Below are positions 1 to 7,601 of a stretch of DNA of 7,610 nucleotides, piece after piece. Below the pieces are notes generated by a model. It was given only the letters and a program-made list of their open reading frames with translations, did no database searches and had not been told where the DNA came from. The stretch comes from an uncultured Paracoccus sp. (lineage in GTDB: Bacteria; Pseudomonadota; Alphaproteobacteria; Rhodobacterales; Rhodobacteraceae). How positions within the stretch are numbered: position 1 is the stretch's first letter; each line of letters begins with the position of its first letter. Location of the stretch: the NCBI GenBank assembly GCA_937859005.1, contig CALLYR010000506.1, forward strand, positions 1-7,610, in the 5' to 3' direction. The translations under genes were made by a program, and so were the position numbers.

Positions 1-68
1 ACGGACGCGAGGCCGCCGATTCCATCGCCGCGGAACTGGCCGGCCTTGGCCGCATGGCGGCGGAGTGA
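1..68 (+). CDS. gltD: C-terminal end of probable glutamate synthase small subunit (partial)
   Basis: The reading frame is open from the window edge and stops at TGA 66-68. The visible 21 residues start GREAADSIAAEL and end in MAAE. The GR-(E/D)-AA-x-x-I pattern near the C-terminus is typical of GltD and related flavoprotein oxidoreductases, where it follows the FAD-binding region and lies a dozen or so residues from the end. GltD carries FAD and two 4Fe-4S clusters and passes electrons from NADPH to the GltB subunit. The downstream gltB makes gltD the natural candidate. Only the tail is visible, so another member of the flavoprotein family cannot be excluded. The stop overlaps an in-frame ATG of the next reading frame at 68, which suggests translational coupling to the following gene. 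Confidence 0.6.
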   Translation, partial: GREAADSIAAELAGLGRMAAE

Positions 69-73
69 TGGCC

Positions 74-117
74 ATGCACGATCGATGCACGCGCAATGCA
101 CGCCCGATGCATGTCGC
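74..117 (+). repeat. Four phased 11-bp direct repeats (ATGCACG/ATGCATG)
   Basis: ATGCACG occurs at 74-80, 85-91 and 96-102, and the variant ATGCATG at 107-113. Each copy starts exactly 11 bp after the previous one, with four variable bases between copies. Eleven is not a multiple of three, so the copies fall in successive reading frames, which argues against selection at protein level. The array lies just after the upstream stop codon and before the best signal-peptide start of the next gene. OmpR/PhoB-family response regulators are known to bind roughly 11-bp-phased direct repeats, so a regulatory role is possible, but no known box was recognised. The repeat itself is certain; its function is unknown. 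Confidence 0.6.
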
Positions 118-145
118 CGCTGCCGCGCGAGCCGCGCGGGCTGCG

Positions 146-853
146 ATGCTGCGGAAAATGGGTCAGGGCCTGTGCCTGGTCATGGCGCTGGCGGGTGCGC
201 CCGCGCTGGCTGCCGAATGGAAGCCTCCGCAGGGCTGCCGGCTGGAAATGACCGTCCAGCAACGGTCCTGCACCGTGGCGCAGCATTACCGCTGCGACGC
301 GGATGCGCCGGGCGACCAGCGCGTGTCCTATTTCACCCGTGAGGGCGAGGTTTACCAATCCCGCATCGACGCGGAAACCCGCTGGATGGAAAGCACCTCG
401 CTGGTCAGCGGCATCACCGACCGGCTGGAACCCGGTGCCGCCGACGACGCCAGCCTGAAAACCCTGCTGGCCACCGGCAGCGACGATTTCGATTTCTGGA
501 CCGTGTCGGACGACGGCGAACGGCTGCACCATGTCGGCCATGACGAGCTGACCGGCGAGACGGTCGAGATCGACGGCGTGCCCCTGGACCTGACCCGGTT
601 CGAACTGCGCACCTTCGCCGAATCGGGCGACCTGCTGATCCACCGCACTGGCGGCCAGTTCGTCAGCCGCGCGCAGGGCCGGTTCTATGGCGGCGTCGAA
701 TCCGCCGCCGACTGGACCGGCGCGGCCGAGGAGACGAACGACACCCCCATGCGCTTTGTCCGGCCCGGCCAGCCCGGTTTCGGCTCCACCACCCCCGAAT
801 ACGACTGCGACGTGCTGATGACGCAGCTTGACGACAGAAAGGCCATGCAATGA
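146..853 (+). CDS. Exported protein of unknown function in the glt operon
   Basis: From ATG 146 this gives 235 residues and starts with a classic Sec signal peptide: a short basic N-terminus (MLRK), a hydrophobic core (LCLVMALAGA) and an A-L-A cleavage site before AEW. The mature part is about 213 residues, acidic, without further membrane segments, and has four cysteines (QGC, RSC, YRC near the start and YDC near the end) that could form two disulfides in the periplasm. I recognise no catalytic motif and assign no function. The start is uncertain. The frame is open back to GTG 65, and ATG 74 has a GGAG at 62-65 with 8-base spacing, but it would give a very long Arg/Ala-rich leader overlapping the 11-bp repeats. 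The stop TGA 851-853 overlaps the gltB start, so the gene is very likely co-transcribed and translationally coupled with gltB. The coding region itself is well supported by its exported-protein features and operon fit. Confidence 0.8.
   Translation: MLRKMGQGLCLVMALAGAPALAAEWKPPQGCRLEMTVQQRSCTVAQHYRCDADAPGDQRVSYFTREGEVYQSRIDAETRWMESTSLVSGITDRLEPGAADDASLKTLLATGSDDFDFWTVSDDGERLHHVGHDELTGETVEIDGVPLDLTRFELRTFAESGDLLIHRTGGQFVSRAQGRFYGGVESAADWTGAAEETNDTPMRFVRPGQPGFGSTTPEYDCDVLMTQLDDRKAMQ
836..842 (+). promoter_or_regulatory. Ribosome binding site of gltB
   Basis: AGAAAGG lies inside the end of the preceding gene, 7 bases before ATG 850 and 10 before the adjacent ATG 853. The spacing favours ATG 850 as the gltB start, although either Met is lost when the propeptide is removed. 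Confidence 0.55.
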
Positions 854-3800
854 TGGACTGGCAGCATCAGGAAGAAGCCCGCCGCGCATGGATGGCGGAA
901 CATTCGCTTTACCGGGCCGAGGATGAGCATTCGTCCTGCGGCGTGGGGCTGGTCGTCAACATCGACGGCCGCCCCAGCCGCCGGGTCGTGGAAAACGGCA
1001 TCGACGCGCTGAAGGCGGTCTGGCACCGGGGGGCGGTCGATGCGGATGGCAAGACCGGCGACGGCGCGGGCATCCATGTGCAGATCCCGGTCCCGTTCTT
1101 CTATGACCAGGTGCGCCGCACGGGGCATGAACCCGACCGGGCCAAGCTGATCGCGGTGGGGCAGGTGTTCCTGCCGCGGACCGACTTTGCCGCGCAGGAA
1201 CGCTGCCGCACCATCGTCGAATCCGAGGTGCTGCGGATGGGCCATTACATCTATGGCTGGCGGCACGTTCCGGTGAACACGTCCGTGCTGGGCGAAAAGG
1301 CCAATGCGACGCGCCCCGAGATCGAGCAGATCCTGATCCGCTGCGAAAAGGACATCGACCACGAGGCCTTCGAGCGCGAGCTTTACATCATCCGCCGCCG
1401 GATCGAGCGCGCGGCGGTCGCGGCGCAGATCGCGGGGATGTATCTCTGCACGCTGTCGTGCCGGTCGATCATCTACAAGGGGATGATGCTGGCCGAGCAG
1501 GTGTCCGTCTTCTATCCCGACCTGCAGGACGAGCGGTTTGAATCCGCCTTCGCCATCTATCACCAGCGTTACAGCACCAACACCTTCCCGCAGTGGTGGC
1601 TGGCGCAGCCGTTCCGCATGCTGGCCCACAACGGCGAGATCAACACGCTGAAGGGCAACCTCAACTGGCTGAAAAGCCACGAGATCCGCATGGCGTCCGC
1701 GACGTTCGGCGACATGGCCGAGGACATCAAGCCGATCGTGCCGGGGGGGTCCAGCGACTCGGCGGCGCTGGACGCGGTGTTCGAGGTGATGGTGCGGTCG
1801 GGCCGGTCCGCGCCGATGGTCAAGACGATCATGATCCCCGAGGCGTGGAGCAAGGCCACCACCGACATGCCCAAGGCATGGGCGGACATGTATGCCTATT
1901 GCAATTCCATCATGGAGCCTTGGGACGGCCCCGCGGCGCTGGCGATGACCGACGGGCGCTGGGTCTGCGGGGGGCTGGACCGCAACGGGCTGCGGCCGAT
2001 GCGCTTTGTCGTGACCGCCGACAACATGCTGATCGCGGGGTCCGAGGTCGGCATGGTCCCGGTCGATGAATCGCGCGTGGTCGAAAAGGGCGCGCTGGGG
2101 CCGGGGCAGATGATCGCCGTCGACATGGTGGACGGCCGGCTTTATCACGACCGCGAGATCAAGGACCGCCTGTCCGGCAGCCAGCCCTTTGGCGACTGGG
2201 TGGAAAAGGTCGTCCAGCCGTCCGAGATGCTGGCCGACCTGCCCGAGCCCGTGACCTATGCGGGCGAGGAACTGCGCCGCCGCCAGATCGCCGCAGGCTA
2301 TACCGTCGAGGAGATCGAGGCGGTGCTGGCCCCCATGGCCGAGGACGGCAAGGAGGCGCTGGCCAGCATGGGCGACGACACGCCCCCCGCGGTCCTGTCG
2401 GCGCAATACCGGCCGCTAAGCCATTTCTTCCGCCAGAACTTCAGCCAGGTCACGAACCCGCCCATCGATTCCCTGCGCGAAAGCCGGGTGATGAGCCTGA
2501 AGACCCGGTTCGGCAACCTCAAGAACGTGCTGGATGAAAGCTCCAAGCACACCGAGATCACCCTGCTGGAGACGCCGTTCCTGGCGAACGGCGAACTGGC
2601 CGAGGTGGTCGCCATGTTCGGCGATGCGGTGACCTGGATCGACTGCACCTTTGCCGATGGCGCGGGGCAGGATGCCTTGGCCGAAGGGCTGGCCCGCATC
2701 CGGGCCGAGGCCGAGGACGCGGTGCGGTCCGGCGCGGGCCAGATCGTGCTGACCGACGAGCATCAGGGTTCCGACCGGATCGGCCTGCCGATGATCCTTG
2801 CGACCAGCGCGGTCCATTCGTGGCTGACACGCAAGGGCTTGCGGACCTTCTGTTCGCTGAACGTGCGGTCCGCCGAATGCATTGATCCGCATTACGTCGC
2901 GGTGCTGATCGGCTGTGGGGCAACCACGGTGAACCCGTATCTGGCGCAGGATACCCTGGGCGAGCGGATCGAGCGCGGCTTGCTGAAGGGCAACCTGATC
3001 GAGGTCATGCGCAACTATCGCGACGCCATCGATCAGGGCCTGCTGAAGATCATGGCCAAGATGGGGATTTCGGTCCTGTCGTCCTATCGCGGCGGCCTGA
3101 ACTTCGAGGCGGTGGGCCTGTCGCGCGCGATGGTCGCGGAATATTTTCCAGGGATGCAAAGCCGGATTTCCGGCATCGGACTGCACGGGCTGCAGGCCAA
3201 GCTGGAGGAGATCCACCACAAGGGCTGGCACGCGCCCGCGGCGGACCTGCTGCCCGTCGGCGGCTTCTACAAGGCGCGGCGGTCGGGCGAGAAGCACGCA
3301 TGGGAAGCCAATACCATGCGCCTGCTGCAGGTCGCCTGCGAAAAGGCGTCCTATGAGGTGTGGAAACAGTTTTCATCCGCGATGCGGGCGAATCCGCCCA
3401 TCCACATCCGCGACCTGCTGGACATCAAGCCGCTGGGCAAGCCGGTACCCATCGAGGAGGTGGAAAGCATCACCTCGATCCGCAAGCGGTTCGTGACGCC
3501 GGGGATGTCTCTGGGGGCGCTGTCGCCCGAGGCGCATATGACGCTGAACATCGCGATGAACCGGATCGGGGCGAAATCCGATTCCGGCGAGGGCGGCGAG
3601 GACCCGGCCCATCACGCGCCGCTGCCCAACGGCGACAACCCCAGTGCCAAGATCAAGCAGGTCGCCTCGGGCCGTTTCGGCGTCACCGCCGAATATCTGA
3701 ACGCCTGCGAGGAGCTTGAGATCAAGGTCGCCCAGGGCGCCAAGCCCGGCGAGGGCGGGCAGTTGCCGGGCATGAAGGTCACGAGCCTGATCGCGCGGCT

Positions 3801-5385
3801 GCGCCATTCGACGCCGGGGGTCACGCTGATCTCGCCCCCGCCGCATCACGACATCTATTCCATCGAGGATCTGGCGCAGCTCATCTATGACCTGAAGCAG
3901 ATCAACCCGCGCGCCCGGATCACGGTCAAGCTGGTCGCGGGGTCGGGCGTCGGCACCATCGCGGCGGGCGTGGCCAAGGCGAAAGCCGACATCATCCTGA
4001 TTTCCGGCCACAACGGCGGCACCGGGGCCTCGCCTGCGACCTCGATCAAGTTCGCCGGCCTGCCGTGGGAGATGGGGCTGACCGAGGCGCATCAGGTGCT
4101 GGCGATGAACCGGCTGCGCGACCGCGTCACGCTGCGCACCGACGGGGGCTTGCGGACGGGCCGCGACGTGGTGATGGCGGCGATGATGGGGGCCGAGGAA
4201 TACGGCATCGGCACCGCCGCGCTGATCGCCATGGGCTGCATCATGGTGCGCCAGTGCCAGTCGAACACCTGCCCCGTGGGCGTCTGCACGCAGGACGAAC
4301 GGCTGCGCGCGATGTTCACCGGCAGCGCGGACAAGGTCGTGAATCTCATCACCTTCTATGCCCAGGAGGTGCGCGAGATCCTCGCCTCCATCGGCGCGCG
4401 GTCGATCGACGAGATCATCGGCCGGGCCGACCTGCTGACGCAGGTGTCGCGCGGCTCGGCGCATCTGGACGACCTGGACCTGAACCCGCTGCTGATTACC
4501 GTCGATGGTGCGGACCGGATCGTCTATGACCGCTCGCGCCCGCGCAACGCGGTGATGGACACGCTGGACGCCGAGATTGCCCGCGATGCCGCGCGGTTCT
4601 TCGATGACGGCGAGAAGATGCAGCTGTCCTATGCGGTCAGGAATACCCAGCGCACGGTGGGCACCCGCACCTCGTCCCTGATCGTGCAGAAATACGGGAT
4701 GAAGAACAGGCTGCAGCCCGACCACCTGACGGTCCGCCTGACCGGATCGGCAGGGCAGTCGCTGGGGGCCTTCGCCGCGCCGGGGCTGAAGATCGAGGTC
4801 ACGGGCGATGCCAACGATTACGTCGGCAAGGGCCTCTCGGGCGGCATCATCGTGGTCAAGCCCCCGATGGGCAGCCCGCTGGTGGCGGCCGAGAACACGA
4901 TCATCGGCAACACGGTCCTTTATGGCGCGACCGCCGGGCACCTGTTCGCCGCGGGGCGGGCGGGGGAACGCTTCGCGGTCCGCAACTCGGGCGCGAAGGT
5001 GGTGGTCGAGGGCTGCGGCACCAACGGCTGCGAATACATGACCGGCGGGGTCGCCGTCATCCTGGGCCGCATCGGCGCCAACTTCGGCGCGGGCATGACC
5101 GGGGGGATGGCGTATCTGTATGACCCCGAGGGGCTGGCGCCGAAATACCTCAATGACGAAACCCTGGTTGCCTGCGCCGTCACCCATCCCCATTGGGAGA
5201 CGCAGCTTCGCGGCCTGATCGAACGCCACGCGGTGGAAACCGGCTCGCGCCGGGCGCAGGACATCCTGTCGGGCTGGGAACGGGAGCGGGCGCATTTCCT
5301 GCAGCTCTGCCCGCGCGAGATGCTGCCGCATATCAGGCATCCGCTGGCCGAGACCGGCGATCTGGACGCGATCCCGGCGGAATGA
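850..5385 (+). CDS. gltB: Glutamate synthase (GOGAT) large subunit
   Basis: This 1511-residue protein has the family's usual length and complete architecture. It forms two L-glutamate from L-glutamine and 2-oxoglutarate in the cytoplasm, with electrons from NADPH via GltD. A 29-residue propeptide precedes Cys30, the N-terminal nucleophile of the class II glutaminase domain (about 30-440; CGVG, HQRYSTNT at 238-245, HNGEIN at 260-265, RNGLRP at 378-383). A central domain follows (about 470-780). The FMN-binding synthase domain (about 845-1215) holds SDSGEGGEDP at 910-919, PGEGGQLPG at 966-974 and GHNGGTGASP at 1053-1062. Cys1130, Cys1136 and Cys1141 have the C-x5-C-x4-C spacing of the 3Fe-4S ligands. 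The C-terminal GXGXG beta-helix domain starts near 1298. No frameshift or missing key residue is seen. The start overlaps the upstream stop by four bases (ATGA), and an intrinsic terminator follows directly. With ammonium-assimilating glutamine synthetase it forms the GS-GOGAT cycle. Confidence 0.98.
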   Translation: MMDWQHQEEARRAWMAEHSLYRAEDEHSSCGVGLVVNIDGRPSRRVVENGIDALKAVWHRGAVDADGKTGDGAGIHVQIPVPFFYDQVRRTGHEPDRAKLIAVGQVFLPRTDFAAQERCRTIVESEVLRMGHYIYGWRHVPVNTSVLGEKANATRPEIEQILIRCEKDIDHEAFERELYIIRRRIERAAVAAQIAGMYLCTLSCRSIIYKGMMLAEQVSVFYPDLQDERFESAFAIYHQRYSTNTFPQWWLAQPFRMLAHNGEINTLKGNLNWLKSHEIRMASATFGDMAEDIKPIVPGGSSDSAALDAVFEVMVRSGRSAPMVKTIMIPEAWSKATTDMPKAWADMYAYCNSIMEPWDGPAALAMTDGRWVCGGLDRNGLRPMRFVVTADNMLIAGSEVGMVPVDESRVVEKGALGPGQMIAVDMVDGRLYHDREIKDRLSGSQPFGDWVEKVVQPSEMLADLPEPVTYAGEELRRRQIAAGYTVEEIEAVLAPMAEDGKEALASMGDDTPPAVLSAQYRPLSHFFRQNFSQVTNPPIDSLRESRVMSLKTRFGNLKNVLDESSKHTEITLLETPFLANGELAEVVAMFGDAVTWIDCTFADGAGQDALAEGLARIRAEAEDAVRSGAGQIVLTDEHQGSDRIGLPMILATSAVHSWLTRKGLRTFCSLNVRSAECIDPHYVAVLIGCGATTVNPYLAQDTLGERIERGLLKGNLIEVMRNYRDAIDQGLLKIMAKMGISVLSSYRGGLNFEAVGLSRAMVAEYFPGMQSRISGIGLHGLQAKLEEIHHKGWHAPAADLLPVGGFYKARRSGEKHAWEANTMRLLQVACEKASYEVWKQFSSAMRANPPIHIRDLLDIKPLGKPVPIEEVESITSIRKRFVTPGMSLGALSPEAHMTLNIAMNRIGAKSDSGEGGEDPAHHAPLPNGDNPSAKIKQVASGRFGVTAEYLNACEELEIKVAQGAKPGEGGQLPGMKVTSLIARLRHSTPGVTLISPPPHHDIYSIEDLAQLIYDLKQINPRARITVKLVAGSGVGTIAAGVAKAKADIILISGHNGGTGASPATSIKFAGLPWEMGLTEAHQVLAMNRLRDRVTLRTDGGLRTGRDVVMAAMMGAEEYGIGTAALIAMGCIMVRQCQSNTCPVGVCTQDERLRAMFTGSADKVVNLITFYAQEVREILASIGARSIDEIIGRADLLTQVSRGSAHLDDLDLNPLLITVDGADRIVYDRSRPRNAVMDTLDAEIARDAARFFDDGEKMQLSYAVRNTQRTVGTRTSSLIVQKYGMKNRLQPDHLTVRLTGSAGQSLGAFAAPGLKIEVTGDANDYVGKGLSGGIIVVKPPMGSPLVAAENTIIGNTVLYGATAGHLFAAGRAGERFAVRNSGAKVVVEGCGTNGCEYMTGGVAVILGRIGANFGAGMTGGMAYLYDPEGLAPKYLNDETLVACAVTHPHWETQLRGLIERHAVETGSRRAQDILSGWERERAHFLQLCPREMLPHIRHPLAETGDLDAIPAE

Positions 5386-5388
5386 GGC

Positions 5389-5412
5389 AAGGGGGCGGGC
5401 ACGCCCCCTTTT
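5389..5412 (+). terminator. Intrinsic terminator after gltB
   Basis: AAGGGGGCG (5389-5397) pairs perfectly with CGCCCCCTT (5402-5410) around the tetraloop GGCA. The last pairs run into TTTT at 5409-5412. It begins three bases after the gltB stop codon. A GC-rich stem followed by a U-run is the standard rho-independent form, and it marks the end of the glt operon. Confidence 0.85.
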
Positions 5413-5502
5413 CCGCATCCGCACACAAGCGTTTTGCTTGCCACGCACGACCGGGCGGCTGACATTGCCCGCGCAACTGCCACGAAGCCGGAACCGCGCC
5501 CC

Positions 5503-6561
5503 ATGATCGTCATCCTTCGCCCCCGCAGCCTGTGGATGCTGGCCGGTGCCGTGCTGCTGGTCCTGCTGGCCTTCCGGCTGGGCGGAGTGCTGGTGCCCTT
5601 CGTGCTGGGCACGGCGCTGGCCTATTTCCTGGACCCGCTGGCCGACCGGCTGGAACGGCAGGGGTTCAGCCGCGCCTGGGCCACGGCGATCATCGGTCTG
5701 GTGCTGGCCTCGGCGGTGATCGCGGCGGCGCTGTGGCTGCTGCCCGCGCTGCTGGGCCAGCTGCGCCAGATGGTCGAGGCCATGCCGGGCGCCGTCCGGC
5801 AACTGTTCGATTTCCTGAACGAACGCTTCCCCGAGATGATGGAGGATGGGGGCTTCCTGCGCCAGATCATCACCGATGTGGTCGAACGTATCCGCGTGAC
5901 CATGCTGATGATGCTGGGGGGCACGCTGACCACGGTGTTCAATGCGATGGGGGTCATCTTCGTCATCATCGCCACGCCCACGGTCGCGCTGTACATGCTG
6001 TATGACTGGGACCGGATCGTGGCGGGCGTCGACAAGCGCCTGCCCCCCGGCAGGGCGCCGGAAATCCGGGACATCGCGCGCAAGATCGACGACGTGCTGA
6101 CCGGATTCGTGCGCGGACAGATCATCGTCGGCTCGCTGCTGGCGACCTTCTATTCGGTCGTGCTGATGGCGCTGGGGCTGAATTACGGCCTGCTGATCGG
6201 CATCGCCTCGGGGCTGCTGAACTTCATCCCCTATCTGGGGTCGTTCTCGGGATTCATCCTGGCGACCGGGGTCGCGCTGGTCCAGTTCTGGGGCGACTGG
6301 TGGCGGATCGCGCTGGTCGGAATCGTCTTCGTCTTCGGGCAGGTCGTCGAGGGCAATTTCATCACCCCCCGCATCGTCGGCGATTCCGTCAAGCTGCATC
6401 CGGTCTGGCTGCTGCTGGCGCTGGCGGTGGGGGGCGCGCTGTTCGGATTCGCCGGGCTGCTGCTGGCGGTGCCGATCGCGGCGGCGCTGGGGGTGGTGGT
6501 GCGCCGGTTCGATGCGGCCTGGCGCGCGCGGCTGGCCCGGCTGACCGGGCGGGCGGACTGA
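5503..6561 (+). CDS. AI-2E family transporter (PerM/UPF0118-type membrane protein)
   Basis: The protein has 352 residues from ATG 5503 and is a polytopic inner-membrane protein. Hydrophobic segments lie near residues 10-24, 26-43, 61-82, 145-166, 207-226, 228-262, 266-283 and 301-332, with an amphipathic stretch between about 84 and 135. The order of segments, the YFLDPL motif after the second, the RLPP loop near 179-182 and the GLLNFIPYLGS motif near 237-247 are characteristic of this family. Members include the AI-2 exporter TqsA, but others export different substrates or act as Na+/H+ antiporters, so the substrate cannot be named here. The frame is open to TTG 5434, but the extension is polar and unlike the family N-terminus. 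A modest GGAA sits 9 bases before ATG 5503. The gene lies between a terminator and the dehydrogenase, with no clear functional link to either. No terminator is visible directly after it. Confidence 0.9.
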   Translation: MIVILRPRSLWMLAGAVLLVLLAFRLGGVLVPFVLGTALAYFLDPLADRLERQGFSRAWATAIIGLVLASAVIAAALWLLPALLGQLRQMVEAMPGAVRQLFDFLNERFPEMMEDGGFLRQIITDVVERIRVTMLMMLGGTLTTVFNAMGVIFVIIATPTVALYMLYDWDRIVAGVDKRLPPGRAPEIRDIARKIDDVLTGFVRGQIIVGSLLATFYSVVLMALGLNYGLLIGIASGLLNFIPYLGSFSGFILATGVALVQFWGDWWRIALVGIVFVFGQVVEGNFITPRIVGDSVKLHPVWLLLALAVGGALFGFAGLLLAVPIAAALGVVVRRFDAAWRARLARLTGRAD

Positions 6562-6572
6562 CATCTTTCGCG

Positions 6573-6597
6573 GGAACGTGCCGGGGCCGCCTGCGTT
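6573..6597 (+). promoter_or_regulatory. Candidate EcfG-type general-stress promoter
   Basis: GGAAC at 6573-6577 and CGTT at 6594-6597 are separated by exactly 16 bases. This equals the published consensus (GGAAC, 16-18 bases, CGTT) for EcfG, the alphaproteobacterial general-stress sigma factor controlled by PhyR and NepR. The site lies between the permease stop and the dehydrogenase start. A transcript starting about 6-9 bases downstream would have a short leader containing the ribosome binding site at 6622-6625. A weak alternative reading is a hairpin, because GAACG (6574-6578) and CGTTC (6594-6598) are inverted repeats, but the stem is short and no T-run follows. The match is direct; the function is inferred. 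Confidence 0.55.
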
Positions 6598-6621
6598 CGG
6601 GGGGAACTGCTTTCCAGACCC

Positions 6622-6625
6622 GAGG
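6622..6625 (+). promoter_or_regulatory. Ribosome binding site of the SDR gene
   Basis: GAGG lies 5 bases before ATG 6631 and supports that start codon. Confidence 0.5.
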
Positions 6626-6630
6626 TCCCG

Positions 6631-7557
6631 ATGTCCAGCAAATCCAAGGAAAAGACCGATCCCGTCATTCCGCCCCATCGTTCGGGCGCGCTCGAACACC
6701 CCGACCTGCCGCTGAACCCCTATTCCGACAAGGAACAGCCCTGGCCAGGGCTGGCCGAAAAGATGAAGCCTCAGCCCGATCATGGCGAGAAAAGCTACAA
6801 GGGCAGCGGGCGGCTGACGGGCAAGCGCGCGCTGATCACCGGCGGCGACAGCGGGATCGGCCGGGCGGCGGCGATCGCCTTCGCGCGCGAAGGCGCGGAT
6901 GTGGCGATCAACTATCACCCGCACGAGGAAGAGGACGCGCAGAGCGTCATCGGGCTGATCGAGGCCGAGGGCCGCAAGGCCATGGCCCTGCCGGCCGACC
7001 TGCGCGACGAACAGGCCGCGCGCAAGGTCGTGGACGATGCGATCAAGGGACTGGGAGGCCTGGAGGTCCTGGTCCTGAACGCGGGCCGGCAGCAGGTCTG
7101 CGACAAGATCGAGGAACTCGACCCGGCGGAGTTCGACGCCACCTTCAAGACCAATGTCTATGCGCCCTTCTGGATGGTCCAGCAGGCGATTCCATCGCTG
7201 AAGAAAGGCGCGTCGATCATCCTTACCTCGTCGATACAGGCATTCTCGCCGTCCTCGCATCTGCTTCATTATGCCATGACCAAGGCCGCCGACCGGGCCT
7301 TTGCCCAGGGGCTGGCCAAGCAGCTTGCGTCCAGGGGCATCCGTGCGAATGCCGTGGCGCCCGGCCCGTTCTGGACCGCGCTGCAGGTGAGCGGCGGCCA
7401 GTTCAGGGAGGACCTGCCCGAATTCGGCGCAGACAGTCCGCTGGGCCGCGCGGGCCAGCCGGTCGAGATCGCGCCCATCTATGTCCTGCTGGCCAGCGAC
7501 GAGGCCAGCTATATCACCGGCGAGGTCTATGCCGCGACCGGCGGCAGCGGCACCTGA
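6631..7557 (+). CDS. SDR family NAD(P)-dependent oxidoreductase, YghA / general-stress-protein-39 type
   Basis: This 308-residue cytosolic short-chain dehydrogenase has the roughly 60-residue N-terminal extension (PxPDHGExSYxGSGRL near 48-62) that marks the YghA/YdaD/YhxC subgroup. Visible classical-SDR motifs are the cofactor loop TGGDSGIG at 70-77, NAG at 150-152, Asn175, the catalytic serine at about 201 (TSSIQ), and Tyr214-x3-Lys218. APGPFWTALQ at 243-252, with SGGQ directly after it, closely resembles E. coli YghA. All members of the Asn-Ser-Tyr-Lys tetrad are present, so it should be active. The substrate is unknown; relatives reduce various aldehydes or ketones, and several Bacillus relatives are sigma-B general stress proteins. 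It has its own probable stress-type promoter and a terminator downstream, so it can be expressed alone, although read-through from the permease is possible. Confidence 0.95.
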   Translation: MSSKSKEKTDPVIPPHRSGALEHPDLPLNPYSDKEQPWPGLAEKMKPQPDHGEKSYKGSGRLTGKRALITGGDSGIGRAAAIAFAREGADVAINYHPHEEEDAQSVIGLIEAEGRKAMALPADLRDEQAARKVVDDAIKGLGGLEVLVLNAGRQQVCDKIEELDPAEFDATFKTNVYAPFWMVQQAIPSLKKGASIILTSSIQAFSPSSHLLHYAMTKAADRAFAQGLAKQLASRGIRANAVAPGPFWTALQVSGGQFREDLPEFGADSPLGRAGQPVEIAPIYVLLASDEASYITGEVYAATGGSGT

Positions 7558-7565
7558 CCCGGACG

Positions 7566-7601
7566 CCGGGCGCGGGCATGGGGTTCCGCGCCCGGTCCTT
7601 T
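7566..7601 (+). terminator. Probable intrinsic terminator after the SDR gene
   Basis: CCGGGCGCGG (7566-7575) and CCGCGCCCGG (7586-7595) form a perfect 10-bp stem with a 10-base loop, starting 9 bases after the stop. The tail TCCTTT (7596-7601) is a short, interrupted T-run, so termination may be less efficient than at the gltB hairpin. Nothing further is recognisable up to the window end. Confidence 0.7.

Noticed and set aside
685..2406. A 573-codon minus-strand open frame opposite the start of gltB
   Set aside because: Same GC-bias shadow. Its His/Asp/Arg-rich translation shows no recognisable fold, and the opposite strand encodes the highly conserved glutaminase domain.
5438..5466. Possible sigma-70 promoter for the permease (TTGCCA, 17 bases, GACATT)
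   Set aside because: The -10 element matches only three of six consensus positions. A promoter is expected after the gltB terminator, but this site is too weak to annotate.
5434..5502. TTG-initiated N-terminal extension of the AI-2E family protein
   Set aside because: The extra 23 residues are polar and unlike the family N-terminus, the start is a rare codon without a clear ribosome binding site, and ATG 5503 fits better.
6603..6607. A second GGAAC just downstream of the EcfG-like promoter
   Set aside because: No CGTT follows at 16-18 bases, so it is probably chance.
3373..7269. A 1298-codon open frame on the minus strand across gltB, the permease and the SDR gene
   Set aside because: It lies antisense to three well-identified genes and is rich in Arg, His, Asp, Gln and Pro without domains. 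Long antisense open frames are expected where third positions are nearly all G or C.
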